Numbered from the stretch's first letter, positions 1-8,437 are shown. The stretch: DNA of 53,449 bases from Verrucomicrobiota bacterium (GCA_020630975.1 JAHDID010000042.1:1-53449); one strand, 5' to 3'. Notes: generated by a model not told the origin, from the letters alone. A program made the numbers and translations.

Positions 1-2
1 AA

Positions 3-52
3 AACTGTTACCCATGTTGCCGGTTCAAGTGTTACCTATGCTTTCGGTTCAT
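3..52. repeat. IS21-type terminal iterons at the left edge
   Basis: Two imperfect direct repeats of about 24 bp, beginning TGTTACCCATG and TGTTACCTATG and each ending in CGGTTCA, lie head to tail at the window edge. Such multiple terminal repeats are characteristic of IS21-family ends, where the transposase IstA binds. No transposase gene follows inside the window, so the element body, if present, lies to the left. Assignment rests on pattern only. Confidence 0.45.
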
Positions 53-532
53 ACCTCCAGCAGACTTCAGCAGCAGCCCAAATGAATCCGTTGGATCGAT
101 CCGAAAGAGTCGACACTGGATCTCCCGCAGACTTCCCTCCGCCAGCAGCCCTGCTCATTGAGCGGCAACATAAACTTTATCTGATCTGGGTCGTACCCTA
201 TCTGATTAGGGTCGTGCCATATTTGTTTGGTCCCTCCTCCACTCTTACCTCGAAGGCGAAGATTTTCTCTAGGCTTACCTACTGAAACAGGTATTTCTTA
301 GACCCAGATTGAATAAAGTATCAAGAAATTACACCTGACCCCTATTTCACAGATTGAATAAAGTGTCAGGAAATCACACTGCCACCATTTTACTTAGATT
401 GTAGGTCTAGCTTTGTCCGTTATCCAGGTTCACCAAGATGGTTACTTTTGTTGCATTCCCCGATCTTAAGATTTTTATAAAAATATTTTACAAACATGCA
501 AAGTCATGCTCGAATGATCTTAAGCATTACTA
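53..532. other. Gene-free region upstream of the DUF262 gene
   Basis: No convincing coding sequence. Besides the tandem repeat at 305-386 it holds a word resembling the GGGTAC repeats seen elsewhere (gtaccctatctgattaggg near 191-209). It becomes strongly AT-rich from about 460, where the promoter of the next gene should lie. Confidence 0.5.
305..386 (+). repeat. Tandem pair of ~40 bp repeats
   Basis: Two copies starting with CAGATTGAATAAAG begin at 305 and 350. They continue with related sequence (TATCAAGAAATTACAC and TGTCAGGAAATCACAC). The inner words resemble the dispersed GTGTCAGG family found further right, so this may be a diverged tandem member. Confidence 0.55.
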
Positions 533-2482
533 ATGGATAACCAACTTTTAACACTCTCAAAAATTTTTACCGAGCGATTGTTTAGAATACCCGATTATCA
601 AAGAGGTTACGCTTGGGGAGCAAAACAACTTAAGGAGTTCTGGACCGATTTGGAAAACCTTGATTTAGATTCGAATCATTATACAGGAGTTTTAACTTTG
701 GAAGAAGTTCCAGGCGAAAAGGCAGAAAAGTGGGATGAAGATTTCTGGATTATCGATGCAAAATCATTTGCTGCATTTTACGTAGTTGATGGGCAACAAC
801 GGTTGACGACGCTGATTGTGCTAATTCAAACGATTCTAGAAGCCATAGATGAGTCGGACGAAATCAACTATACTTCGAGAGCGGACATTCGAAGGAAATT
901 TATCTTTGACTCCAAAGATAATCAAATCTCGCGTTCCTATATTTTTGGTTACGAGAAAGATAACCCAAGCTACGAGCATCTAAAGACAAAAATTTTTGGT
1001 GAGGCTTCGATGACTTCTGCGTTTGAAGAAACGGCTTACACTAACAATCTCGACCGGGCTAAAATATTTTTTTGGGAAAAGGTGGCTTCAATGTCCATGG
1101 AAGAAATTCAAATTCTATACAGAAAGATAACTCAACAGCTTTTGTTTAATATATTTACAATTGGTGAAGAAATTGATGTTTGTGTAGCTTTTGAGACAAT
1201 GAATAATCGAGGTAAGCCGCTATCTAAGCTCGAGCTTCTTAAAAACCGATTAATATATTTGTCGCTACTTTTTGATTCAGAAAGCTATGAGAAAGAAAAG
1301 TTGAGAAGATCAATCAATGATTGCTGGAAGGCGCTTTATCATAATTTGGGCAGGAATAAAGAGAACGTTCTTGATGATGATGAGTTTTTGAGGACGCATT
1401 ATTTTGTGTATTTTGGTGAAGATCTTTTTTATGTAAGTGAAGACGAACGGTTGTTTCCGAGAAGGGCTCTTAATCCTTCCGTCATTATTGAAGATTTATT
1501 GGAACACCGTTTTTCGCCTCAAAAAGTCAATTATCGCCCCGATGATACAAAGATCGACCTATCCGATGTCTATGATTATGCAAACTCGTTGCAGGAATCG
1601 ATTTTGATTTGGTATGCGATGCATAACCCATTTGAATCAAAATATGATGACGATGTAAGGATTTGGTTGGATAAACTTAACCGTATAGGGATACATCCCT
1701 ATAAACCTATTGTTCTTAGTTTTTTATCACAGACGGATGATCAGAAAAAAATCCTCGAGTTTTTAAAAGTTCTTGAGCGTAGATGTTTTGTTTTGTATTT
1801 TATGTTTGATTATCCTGTTCATTTCTCTGGTATGATTCCTGAAGCAATTGAAGCGGCCGTAAATTTAAGAGAGGGTTCCATTACGCTACAGCAAACTATA
1901 AAAAAATTTGATGAGAGTACTAACCGATTTTTGGACGAGATCGAATTGAAAAAAGTGTTTAATTCAAAAATGAGGAATAAAGGTTTTTATAAGTGGACTG
2001 GAATTAGATATTTTTTATACGAATACAATCTCCATCTTCAAGCATCATCGAAGACTTCTCGTACAAAAATATTTTGGCCCGAGTATAACGAAGAGATGGA
2101 GGATTTTATTTCCGTCGAGCATATATACCCGCAAAATGCTAGGGCTAGATATTGGACTGACCGATTTAAGAGTTTAAGCCAACCGCAAAAGAAATTGGTT
2201 CGTGATTCTTTAGGTAATTTGCTCCCTTTATCGAAGCCAAAAAACTCGAGCCTTTCAAATAGAGAATTCCCCGATAAAGTGAAATGTCCTAATCACGAAT
2301 CGGTCGGATATCAATTTGGATGCTATGCTGAAAATGAAGTTGCGATCGAAGATGAGTGGACTCCGAATGCAATCCTATCAAGAGGGATAAAGATGCTAGA
2401 GTTTATGGAGCAACGGTGGGATTTAAAACTTGGAGGTAAGCAAGTTAAGAAAGACATTTTAGGACTTACTTTTTTGGATTGA
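533..2482 (+). CDS. DUF262/DUF1524 (GmrSD-like) protein
   Basis: A 649-residue protein. The N-terminal DUF262 domain (ParB-like fold) shows FRIPDYQRGYAWG at about residues 17-29 and the hallmark DGQQRLTT near residue 86. A C-terminal DUF1524 His-Me-finger nuclease domain has ISVEHIYPQ near residue 525 followed by LGNLLPLSKPKNSSLSN. Families with this pair include GmrSD-type (type IV) restriction enzymes, in which DUF262 binds or hydrolyses nucleotides and DUF1524 cuts modified DNA. The protein should be cytoplasmic. No second restriction subunit is adjacent. Its base composition is clearly AT-rich compared with the carbohydrate loci to the right, which suggests horizontal transfer. The start is the ATG after an AT-rich leader. 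Family assignment is firm; the anti-phage role is inferred. Confidence 0.88.
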   Translation: MDNQLLTLSKIFTERLFRIPDYQRGYAWGAKQLKEFWTDLENLDLDSNHYTGVLTLEEVPGEKAEKWDEDFWIIDAKSFAAFYVVDGQQRLTTLIVLIQTILEAIDESDEINYTSRADIRRKFIFDSKDNQISRSYIFGYEKDNPSYEHLKTKIFGEASMTSAFEETAYTNNLDRAKIFFWEKVASMSMEEIQILYRKITQQLLFNIFTIGEEIDVCVAFETMNNRGKPLSKLELLKNRLIYLSLLFDSESYEKEKLRRSINDCWKALYHNLGRNKENVLDDDEFLRTHYFVYFGEDLFYVSEDERLFPRRALNPSVIIEDLLEHRFSPQKVNYRPDDTKIDLSDVYDYANSLQESILIWYAMHNPFESKYDDDVRIWLDKLNRIGIHPYKPIVLSFLSQTDDQKKILEFLKVLERRCFVLYFMFDYPVHFSGMIPEAIEAAVNLREGSITLQQTIKKFDESTNRFLDEIELKKVFNSKMRNKGFYKWTGIRYFLYEYNLHLQASSKTSRTKIFWPEYNEEMEDFISVEHIYPQNARARYWTDRFKSLSQPQKKLVRDSLGNLLPLSKPKNSSLSNREFPDKVKCPNHESVGYQFGCYAENEVAIEDEWTPNAILSRGIKMLEFMEQRWDLKLGGKQVKKDILGLTFLD

Positions 2483-2583
2483 GATTTATGTAACCCTTAC
2501 TGCCTGTTTATTCTAGGTGTCAGCAAAGTGGCTATCCGGTTAATAGTGGCATACGTTGCTGATATGCAGTTTGGGGGCGTGTA

Positions 2584-2630
2584 GATGGTGTCAGGCGCAT
2601 TGGGGGTGAAGTATCTAGATTTCTTAAGTG
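2584..2630 (+). repeat. GTGTCAGG dispersed repeat, copy 1
   Basis: About 47 bp: a GTGTCAGG head, a spacer ending in GAAGTATC, then a TTTCTTAAGTG tail. Other copies are at 3037, 5759, 7404, 7501, 7541 and 8651. The form suggests a REP or MITE-like element; the mobiliser is not in the window. Confidence 0.6.
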
Positions 2631-2701
2631 TGTGTTCGTTTTTGGAAAATTTATAATGGATGGCCTGCAGTTGAGTGAATTGGAGCGACTTAAACGGAGA
2701 T

Positions 2702-2736
2702 TTGAATAGGGTACATTCCAGATTGAATAGGGTACA
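2702..2736 (+). repeat. Paired TTGAATAGGGTACA repeat
   Basis: TTGAATAGGGTACA occurs at 2702-2715 and again at 2723-2736, a 21 bp period. The same pair with the same period occurs in reverse orientation at 50205-50239. Confidence 0.7.
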
Positions 2737-3036
2737 ACGTGCAGATCTAGGGATGAGTGGTTGCTTGCCTCTGGTTTTAGGAGACAAATTGTTGTCAGTG
2801 GGGCAGGTAAACGAGCGTCTTGTCAAACTCTGCGCTAATGGACGTTGCTACTGGATGGCCCGCGGTCTACCGACCTTCGCTATAGCTCCGGCGAGCGGGC
2901 TGGATTGAGCATCGATAGTGGGATTTGTACTCGAAGGGGGAGGCGGTTGTGAAACCAACTTTACGTAAGTGTTTCGCCGGATTGGCTTTGCGACCTTTGC
3001 GTCTTTGCGCGAGGCTCTTTGTGGAGGCAATTGGGC

Positions 3037-3083
3037 ACACGGTGTCAGGTAGTTTGAAGAGAAAATATCAACATCTCTTAACT
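3037..3083 (+). repeat. GTGTCAGG dispersed repeat, copy 2
   Basis: A diverged copy that keeps GGTGTCAGGT, AAAATATC and CTCTTAACT. Confidence 0.5.
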
Positions 3084-3228
3084 TCCCACACACTGCCTGA
3101 GTTCTGTCCTCCGAATTCAATCACCGCTCCGGCATCGAACTTCAGACGTCTATTCAGCAGGGCCACCAAGTAACAGTTACTTTTGAAACCTTGATATTCT
3201 TCCCGGAATTCGCCTGGCACCATTTACA

Positions 3229-3415
3229 GGCAGCACCATTTACAGGCACGTTTAAGTTCTCGGCTCACAGTACTGGGGTGAACCCCTATTAACTCAGCGT
3301 TCTCCTTCTGACTAACCCGCTCCTTGCGAAGGCGTTAAATGATGTCACGCTGTTCTCGGGAGAGGCGTTTGAATGATTTTTTGATTTGGCATTGCTTGAT
3401 TTGGTAGTTGAGCAT
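3229..3415 (-). pseudogene. IS30-family transposase N-terminal remnant
   Basis: Reading the minus strand from the ATG at 3415 gives an IS30-type N-terminus. It has LSREQRDII, then an in-frame TAA stop, then RLRKERVSQKENAELIGVHP and STVSRELKRA. This is the helix-turn-helix of IS30 transposases (LS.eeR..I..l...G.s...IA..LGrs.STISRElkRN). The catalytic DDE part is absent. The left end runs into a 15 bp direct duplication (CACCATTTACAGGCA at about 3218-3247). It is a non-functional relic. Confidence 0.7.
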
Positions 3416-3486
3416 CGCTCTACCACAATCCAGCATTTCTTTCATTAGCACTTTGATCCCAAGTAATATTAAAAAATAATGTAGCT

Positions 3487-5655
3487 ATGAATTATAAGGC
3501 TTTTATTTCGTATAGCCACCAAGATAACACCATTGTTAATCGAAAATGGGCAACTTGGCTGCAGGAACAACTTGAAAGCTTTGATGTTCCGGAACTACTG
3601 GTAGGACAAGCTTCCACGGTTCACCAAAAAGTCCCTAAAAGTCTCTACCCGATTTTCAGAGATGAAACAGAGCTAACTCCAAATTGGGATTTGAATGGTG
3701 CTTTACGGAAGGCACTAGATGATAGCGAATATCTAATAGTAATTTGTAGTAGTAACTCAAAAAACTCTGCCTATGTAATCAGTGAAATTGAATACTTTAA
3801 AACCACAAGAGACCCCGATAGAGTTATTGCCGTTCTAATAGAGGGTGGAACAGATCCCTTACAATCCAATTGCTGCTTTCCTGAACCTCTTATTTATTTT
3901 GATGGTAAAAAGTACGATTATGATAACCCAATTATCCCGCTTGCATGTGACTTTAGGAGAAACCGGGAAGGACAAGAAGGTAAAACAGACTACCGGTCTT
4001 TTAATGATGAAAACTATAGTAACTCGTGCCAAAATGCAATCCTCCAAATATCAGCTACCCTTCTAGGAGTGCCCCTTGCCGATTTAACAGAGCGCCATGT
4101 TAAATCAAAAGCAGAATCAAAATTGAAGTCCGAAATTTCTAAGCTTTCGACAAAATCGGCTCAGGATTTGATAGATCAAATAAATACCATCATAAGAAAT
4201 CCAGAATGTAATCTTAAAGTTGAAGAGAAAACCAAAATTGAAAAAATAGTCTATCAATTTAAAAGCGATCACATAACACTGGCAAAATCACGAACCGAAG
4301 TACTGAGATTCGCATATAATGTATTCACTTCTGCTATGAATTTAATAGAAGTGGGTGATATCGATGAAGCACTGGTATTAATTAATGACGCATTAGAATT
4401 AGTTTCATCAATAGAATTAGATACAGAAAGTGAACACCTGAAAGCTGGCCTATTAATAGCTAAGGGGGAAATTTTTCAGCGTTTTAAAAGACCGGAGTCA
4501 GCATTAAAAATATATACGGAAGCTCTGAAATGCTACGATCGATCGAAGGTTGCTGACACAGATCCGGCTTACATAACTAGCAGAGTAAAACTGTGCGACG
4601 GATTGCGCGAGGTTAATTGTGTTTTGAACAATACGAGTGAGTCGCTTCTCAATTTGAAGTTAATGCATAAATGGACTAAAAAATTAAAACGTCATTGCTG
4701 CGAAAAATCGCAGTATCAAAGATCTATTGCAACCTATTACACAAGGCTAGGCAATCATTACAGAAAAACTGGAGATCGTAGAAAACAACTGAAATACTTA
4801 AAAAAATCACTCCGTATAACAGAGCGAATGCACAAAGGCAAAAGTGTATCTTTCCAAGATTTGAAACCACTTGCTATTGCGTACGATGATGTCGGTGATT
4901 CATACCTAGAACTCAGGTTTGCAAACACCGCTAGAACTTATTACGAAAGAGGAAATAAAATTTTTAGACATCTTTGTAATTGTGACTCTAGTGATTTGGA
5001 TTTTCAATTCGATCTTGCCGTAAATTTGAAATGTCAGTTTGTGATGTTTAGATACCTGGAAGATTTATCAAATCAAGAGCGGTTAATTAATGAAGCGGTA
5101 TCGATAATGAAAAATGTTACTTATCGTTCAATGGATAATCGTTTTCTGCATTTCTATAACGAAATACTATTAATGATTATCGATCTCCATAAGAGACAAA
5201 ACATGTATTTCGAGGCGTCGCAATTTGCAAAGGAACGAATTGAAGTTTTAGAACAGATACTAACGGAAACAACAGAAGATATCCAATTGCTTAGAGAGTA
5301 CGCCAACGCTCATTCGGATCTGGCCTTTATTTATAACTCAGCAGATAAGGGTTTAATTGAACCACAACTTAGAGCTTATGAACATTATGATACTACTCTA
5401 TATTCAGCAGAGATATGTTATAAAAAAACAAATAATAAGATTGACAAAGAGGCAATTAGCAAAGCTAAGTCTAAACTAATCAAGGTCGAAAGAGAACTAT
5501 TGCAATTAGGAGTTGATCGGCGGGATTTCCCGAACCGAGCTACACCTGTTAGCCTATTACTTCTATCGAACCTATCGCCACGCTTAACAAAACTTATGTC
5601 TGAAAATGATCAGTTGACAAGTTGGGTAATTGACAAGGATCTTGAAATAGAATAG
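3487..5655 (+). CDS. TIR-domain protein with TPR-like repeats
   Basis: A 722-residue protein, probably cytoplasmic. Residues 1-130 form a TIR domain: KAFISYSHQD at residues 4-13, the BB-loop-like YPIFRDETEL at 54-63, and SEYLIVICSSNS. Glu100 in VISEIEYF sits where the catalytic glutamate of NAD-consuming TIR domains lies. From about residue 270 to 640 there are helical repeats consistent with TPRs, for example a stretch with TYYTRLGNHYRKTGDRRKQL. Bacterial TIR proteins with repeat sensor regions often act in abortive-infection immunity by depleting NAD; that role is inferred here. The gene is AT-rich, like the DUF262 gene 1 kb upstream, and both lie among IS debris. The start ATG follows an AT-rich leader. 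Confidence 0.85.
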   Translation: MNYKAFISYSHQDNTIVNRKWATWLQEQLESFDVPELLVGQASTVHQKVPKSLYPIFRDETELTPNWDLNGALRKALDDSEYLIVICSSNSKNSAYVISEIEYFKTTRDPDRVIAVLIEGGTDPLQSNCCFPEPLIYFDGKKYDYDNPIIPLACDFRRNREGQEGKTDYRSFNDENYSNSCQNAILQISATLLGVPLADLTERHVKSKAESKLKSEISKLSTKSAQDLIDQINTIIRNPECNLKVEEKTKIEKIVYQFKSDHITLAKSRTEVLRFAYNVFTSAMNLIEVGDIDEALVLINDALELVSSIELDTESEHLKAGLLIAKGEIFQRFKRPESALKIYTEALKCYDRSKVADTDPAYITSRVKLCDGLREVNCVLNNTSESLLNLKLMHKWTKKLKRHCCEKSQYQRSIATYYTRLGNHYRKTGDRRKQLKYLKKSLRITERMHKGKSVSFQDLKPLAIAYDDVGDSYLELRFANTARTYYERGNKIFRHLCNCDSSDLDFQFDLAVNLKCQFVMFRYLEDLSNQERLINEAVSIMKNVTYRSMDNRFLHFYNEILLMIIDLHKRQNMYFEASQFAKERIEVLEQILTETTEDIQLLREYANAHSDLAFIYNSADKGLIEPQLRAYEHYDTTLYSAEICYKKTNNKIDKEAISKAKSKLIKVERELLQLGVDRRDFPNRATPVSLLLLSNLSPRLTKLMSENDQLTSWVIDKDLEIE

Positions 5656-5683
5656 GGCATTAGGGCTTTTTAATTGGAGAAAG

Positions 5684-5760
5684 CCTGAGGCGTTAGGTTT
5701 TAGTCGCGATAAGTCGAATAGCCCGAGGGAACGGCTCCTCAGGTTCCACAGAACCGTGTG
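5684..5760 (-). other. Possible 3' remnant of a group II intron
   Basis: On the minus strand this segment reads CACACGGTTCTGTGGAACC, then GAGCCGTTCCCTCGGGCTA, then TTCGACTTATCGCGAC. That resembles the distal arm of domain V and the domain VI region of bacterial group II introns (..ACGGTTCTG..., ..CTATTCGAC...). The proximal half of domain V is missing because the GTGTCAGG repeat begins right there. No intron reverse transcriptase is present. Weak call based on motif memory; a covariance-model search would decide. Confidence 0.3.
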
Positions 5761-5810
5761 CAAATGGTGTCAGGTGAATTCGGAGAAGAATATCAAGGTT
5801 TCTTAAGTGT
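5759..5810 (+). repeat. GTGTCAGG dispersed repeat, copy 3
   Basis: This copy is nearly identical to the one at 7404-7455: TGCAAATGGTGTCAGGTGAA, then TCGGAGAAGAATATCAAGG, then TTTCTTAAGTG. The two copies are direct repeats bracketing the MITE and IS21 debris between them. Confidence 0.7.
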
Positions 5811-5944
5811 CTGCTACTTGTTGTGGCTAGGCTCCATTGAGGTCTGGAGTTCGATGCCTGAGCGGTGGTTGGATTGGGCCTACGGAGTGCAGTAAGTTAA
5901 GTGCTGTTGATGGGTTTCCTTCAAACTGCCTGTCAGCTTCTACG

Positions 5945-6045
5945 CATTTCGATTTGTCCACACTACCTAATCTGGCGGTAAATCCGGAATATGCTGCCCT
6001 GCTGACAGAACTCCGCGAGAAGGCTGCGGCCGGGGTTCGTAATAA
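5945..6045 (+). pseudogene. Sulfatase C-terminal fragment
   Basis: The plus strand encodes HFDLSTLPNLAVNPEYAALL then TELREKAAAGVRN, which resembles the C-terminal tail of PVC sulfatases (..dLAgnPeya..l..lr..l..w). It is cut at 6046 by the left end of a MITE. The upstream sequence from 5811 has no recognisable sulfatase core. Short similarity only. Confidence 0.4.
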
Positions 6046-6173
6046 GGGCTGCGGAAAAAATAACTTGTCCCAAACTGCTTGATCTCTCACCTGTCAGCTT
6101 TGTTGCCATCCAGCTCATTTAGCCCGCTAAACTCTGCTCGATGCCGCCTAGCTGCCAGACGAGATCTCTGTGT
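6046..6173 (+). mobile_element. Truncated copy of the GGGCTGCGG MITE
   Basis: This starts with the inverted-repeat end GGGCTGCGGAAAAAATAACT, preceded by TAA. It matches the intact 159 bp element at 42466-42624 almost base for base up to about 6173 (for example GCTTTGTTGCCATCCAGCTC in both). The right end is replaced by IS21-type end sequence, so an IS21-family insertion or a deletion cut it. Confidence 0.75.
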
Positions 6174-6335
6174 CACCGATCACTTTAAAACTTTAAAACC
6201 AGCCAGTGGCGATCACTTCAAAACCGGCCACTCGGGATATTTTTTTAGTAATACGCTCTAGCCCCTTTGGCTAGTAGGTTTCTGGAGTTTTTCATACTTT
6301 GACCCCGGCGATCACTTAGTGGCGGGTTTTGATCC
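6174..6335. mobile_element. IS21-family terminal repeat region next to istB
   Basis: Repeats of the type GATCACTTTAAAAC and GATCACTTCAAAACCGGCCA, followed by a further GATCACTTAGTGGCGGG near 6310, lie just beyond the 3' end of istB. Multiple related repeats at an end are typical of IS21 elements, so this is probably the right end of the element that carried istB. Confidence 0.5.
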
Positions 6336-6437
6336 ATTGCCGCGATAGCGGGTGTTCAAGCGAGCCCTCACTGGTGATCCGCAGATTAATCGTTCTCGAA
6401 GCGCCTTCTTTCCCAGCTCGCGTGTGGTGAAGATGCA

Positions 6438-7256
6438 TCAGGATGAGATAGGTGCGTCCAGCTCGCCACTAGGCACGTTGGCTTTCGTCATCTGTGGCGC
6501 TTCTGCTGTGTCCACTGCTGCCTCCAGCCGGTCTTTTATCCGGTAGCTTTGGCCTGTGATCTGGATGATCTCGGCATGGTGCATAAAGCGATCCAAAATC
6601 GCCGTAGCCGCTGGAACGTCGCCAATGACTTTGCCCCACTCTTCCAGAGCTCGATTACTCGTCATGATCGTGGAGCGCAGCTGATGACGACGCATCACGA
6701 TCTCAAAGAGCTGCTCGCTAGCTCGTGGTGGTAGCTGCTTGATCCCCATGTCATCGATGATCAGTAGCTCACACTTCAGGTAGCGATTGAGACGGCTGCG
6801 CGATCCTGGAGCCGTCTCCTCCTCCACTGATAGGTCTCGCACTAGATCGAAGATACTCGTGTATAGCACCGAGTGCCCTTGCTTGACGGCCTGGTAGCCT
6901 AGCGCCTGCGCTAGGTGACTTTTACCCACTCCAGGAGGACCGATAAAGAGGATGTCTTTGGCCGACTGTAGGTAGTGACAGGTGGATAGCTCGTAGATCT
7001 GGGAGCGACTTATCGTCGGATTAAAACTAAAGTCGAAGTCCTCGATCGTGCGATGCTCTCGAAAGCCAGCGTTTTTCTTGCGACGCTCGAAAGCCCGCTG
7101 CCTGCGCACCAGTAGCTCATCTTGGAGCACTAGATCTAGGAACTCCGCGTGACTTAGCTGATTGGCGGTGGCCTCCTGCAAGCGCACATCTAGGCACTGA
7201 GATATGCCTGATAACCGTAGCTCTCGGGCGGTGGTAATGATGTTCTGTGTCGTCAT
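6438..7256 (-). CDS. istB: IstB-like ATP-binding transposition helper, orphan
   Basis: A 272-residue AAA+ ATPase of the IS21 helper family. Walker A is FIGPPGVGKSHLAQALG and Walker B is LLIIDDMG; MTSNRALEEWG and ATAILDRFMHHAE match the IstB C-terminal motifs. IstB normally works with the transposase IstA, encoded directly upstream. Here the upstream side (7257-7400) has at most a short possible istA tail before the repeat at 7404. The gene is intact in frame, but the element should be unable to transpose by itself. The C-terminus extends about 20 residues beyond the usual end. Confidence 0.9.
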   Translation of the reverse strand: MTTQNIITTARELRLSGISQCLDVRLQEATANQLSHAEFLDLVLQDELLVRRQRAFERRKKNAGFREHRTIEDFDFSFNPTISRSQIYELSTCHYLQSAKDILFIGPPGVGKSHLAQALGYQAVKQGHSVLYTSIFDLVRDLSVEEETAPGSRSRLNRYLKCELLIIDDMGIKQLPPRASEQLFEIVMRRHQLRSTIMTSNRALEEWGKVIGDVPAATAILDRFMHHAEIIQITGQSYRIKDRLEAAVDTAEAPQMTKANVPSGELDAPISS

Positions 7257-7403
7257 TTATAGGTATCTATTCATTTAGGTTTGGTTGGTGGGAGTTAGAG
7301 ATTTGTGATCAAGCTGCCGAGCTGCTCAAAGAGCCCGATTCTCTAGCGATCTTCGGCTCAAAACTCGCTGCAGCTGACTGGCTAGCCGCTATTTGTTGAT
7401 AAT

Positions 7404-7455
7404 GTGCAAATGGTGTCAGGTGAATTCGGAGAAGATTATCAAGGCTTCTTAAGTG
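7404..7455 (+). repeat. GTGTCAGG dispersed repeat, copy 4
   Basis: Nearly identical to copy 3 at 5759. It sits where the istA gene would be expected and so probably marks the deletion or insertion that removed it. Confidence 0.7.
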
Positions 7456-7500
7456 GAATGGCTCTAGTTTAGGGACATTGCTCGAGAATTTTGGCATATA

Positions 7501-7588
7501 AACGGTGTCAGGCAGATTGGGTGTGAAATATCTAGGGGTTGCAAATGGTGTCAGGTGAATTTGGAGAAGAATATCTGGGTTTCTTAAC
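7501..7588 (+). repeat. GTGTCAGG dispersed repeats, copies 5 and 6 in tandem
   Basis: Copy 5 (from 7501: GGTGTCAGGCAGATTGGGTG then GAAATATCTAGG) runs directly into copy 6 at 7541 (GCAAATGGTGTCAGGTGAAT then TTTCTTAAC). Confidence 0.65.
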
Positions 7589-7604
7589 ATTTATTGCTGG
7601 ATAC

Positions 7605-7660
7605 TGTAAAAGATGACATGTAAACATGAAGATTGACATGGGCGTGTAAAAAATGACTGG
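7605..7660. repeat. IS21-like iterons TGTAAAAnATGACnnG
   Basis: Three spaced repeats: TGTAAAAGATGACATG (7605), TGAAGATTGACATGG (7627) and TGTAAAAAATGACTGG (7645). They look like transposase-binding repeats at an IS end, and differ in sequence from the end at 6174, so a second element is implied. Confidence 0.4.
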
Positions 7661-7764
7661 TAGCTGGACAACCAGTCACAATCCGCCTGACACCCTTTAC
7701 ACATTTGATCTATTCCTTGACGGTTCTCCTTGACGGTTCTGATTAGGTAAGATATTCCTACTTT

Positions 7765-8013
7765 ATGACAACGGTTCTTTCTCAGAAAGGCCAGATCGTC
7801 TTGCCTGCTGGGATACGCAAGCAACTCGATTTGCAGCCAGGAGATGATTTTGAGATCTTGGTGGATGATGATGACGATGGTACGATCGTGTTAAAACGAG
7901 TGCAATCGCCGCCCAATGCGGGGCTGATTGATCATCTGCTGAGTGCTCCGGGTGGACTGGATATACCAGACCGAGCAAAGGATGCCCCTGAGGCAATAGC
8001 CTTCGATGATTGA
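7765..8013 (+). CDS. vapB: AbrB/VapB-type antitoxin
   Basis: An 82-residue protein with an N-terminal swapped-hairpin AbrB/MazE DNA-binding domain (LSQKGQIVLPAGIRKQLDL, QPGDDFEILV) and a short C-terminal tail that would bind the toxin. Its stop overlaps the start of the PIN-domain gene, a normal arrangement for vapBC. Such antitoxins neutralise the toxin and repress their own promoter. The family is clear; the symbol is used generically. Confidence 0.85.
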   Translation: MTTVLSQKGQIVLPAGIRKQLDLQPGDDFEILVDDDDDGTIVLKRVQSPPNAGLIDHLLSAPGGLDIPDRAKDAPEAIAFDD

Positions 8014-8437
8014 TGAAATGGAGAAGTACCTGGTCGATACCAATCTCTGGAGTGAAGGCACCAAAAACGAACCCGACGAGCGGGTGATAACATGGATGAG
8101 GGATCATGAGTCGGTACTGTATATATCTACTATCTCAATAGGTGAATTGAAGTATGGCATAGAGAGGCTGGAGGACGGCCGAAGAAAACGAGCCTATCAA
8201 AGCTGGCTGACGGGACTAACGCAGCGAATGAAGGGCCGAATCCTCAACTACAACACATCGGCGGCTAACGTGTGGGGGCAACTACAGGCAAAATGCGAAA
8301 TCCAAGGCATAACCCTACCCAGCTTGGATAGCCAGATAGCAGCCATAGCGATTCGCCACGGCTTGATCATAGCCTCTCGAAACGAAAGCGACTTTAGGCA
8401 CACGGGAGTGAAAGTGATCAATCCTTTTTCTAAGTAG
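8006..8437 (+). CDS. vapC: PIN-domain ribonuclease toxin (VapC family)
   Basis: Up to 143 residues. The PIN-domain acidic residues are visible: Asp in YLVDTNLWSE, Glu in ISIGELKYGI, and Asp residues in LPSLDSQIAAIA and SRNESDF. VapC toxins are Mg-dependent RNases, usually cutting tRNA or rRNA. The first ATG (8006) overlaps vapB by 8 bp. The ATG at 8018, giving MEKYLVDTN, fits the usual family start better. No frame damage is seen, so the pair is probably active. Confidence 0.88.
   Translation: MIDEMEKYLVDTNLWSEGTKNEPDERVITWMRDHESVLYISTISIGELKYGIERLEDGRRKRAYQSWLTGLTQRMKGRILNYNTSAANVWGQLQAKCEIQGITLPSLDSQIAAIAIRHGLIIASRNESDFRHTGVKVINPFSK

Larger units (their letters stand above)
2483..3228. other. 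Gene-free, repeat-rich spacer
   Basis: Short open frames here on either strand show no recognisable domain and lie over repeats. It contains two copies of the GTGTCAGG repeat (2584-2630 and 3037-3083), the paired GGGTACA repeat (2702-2736), and words such as GCGACCTTTGCGTCTTTGCG (near 2988) and GATGGCCTGC that recur in PVC intergenic DNA. I see no gene in it. Confidence 0.6.
7257..7764. other. Gene-free region with repeats and a second IS end
   Basis: Between istB and vapB there are three GTGTCAGG repeats and a set of IS21-like iterons. A reversed fragment of the GTGTCAGG head lies at about 7687-7710 (CCTGACACCCTTTACACA). No gene is recognised. Confidence 0.55.

Noticed and set aside
82-285. 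A 67-codon plus-strand frame near the left edge
   Set aside because: It lies over repeat words, has low complexity (LIWVVPYLIRVVPYL) and no recognisable domain.
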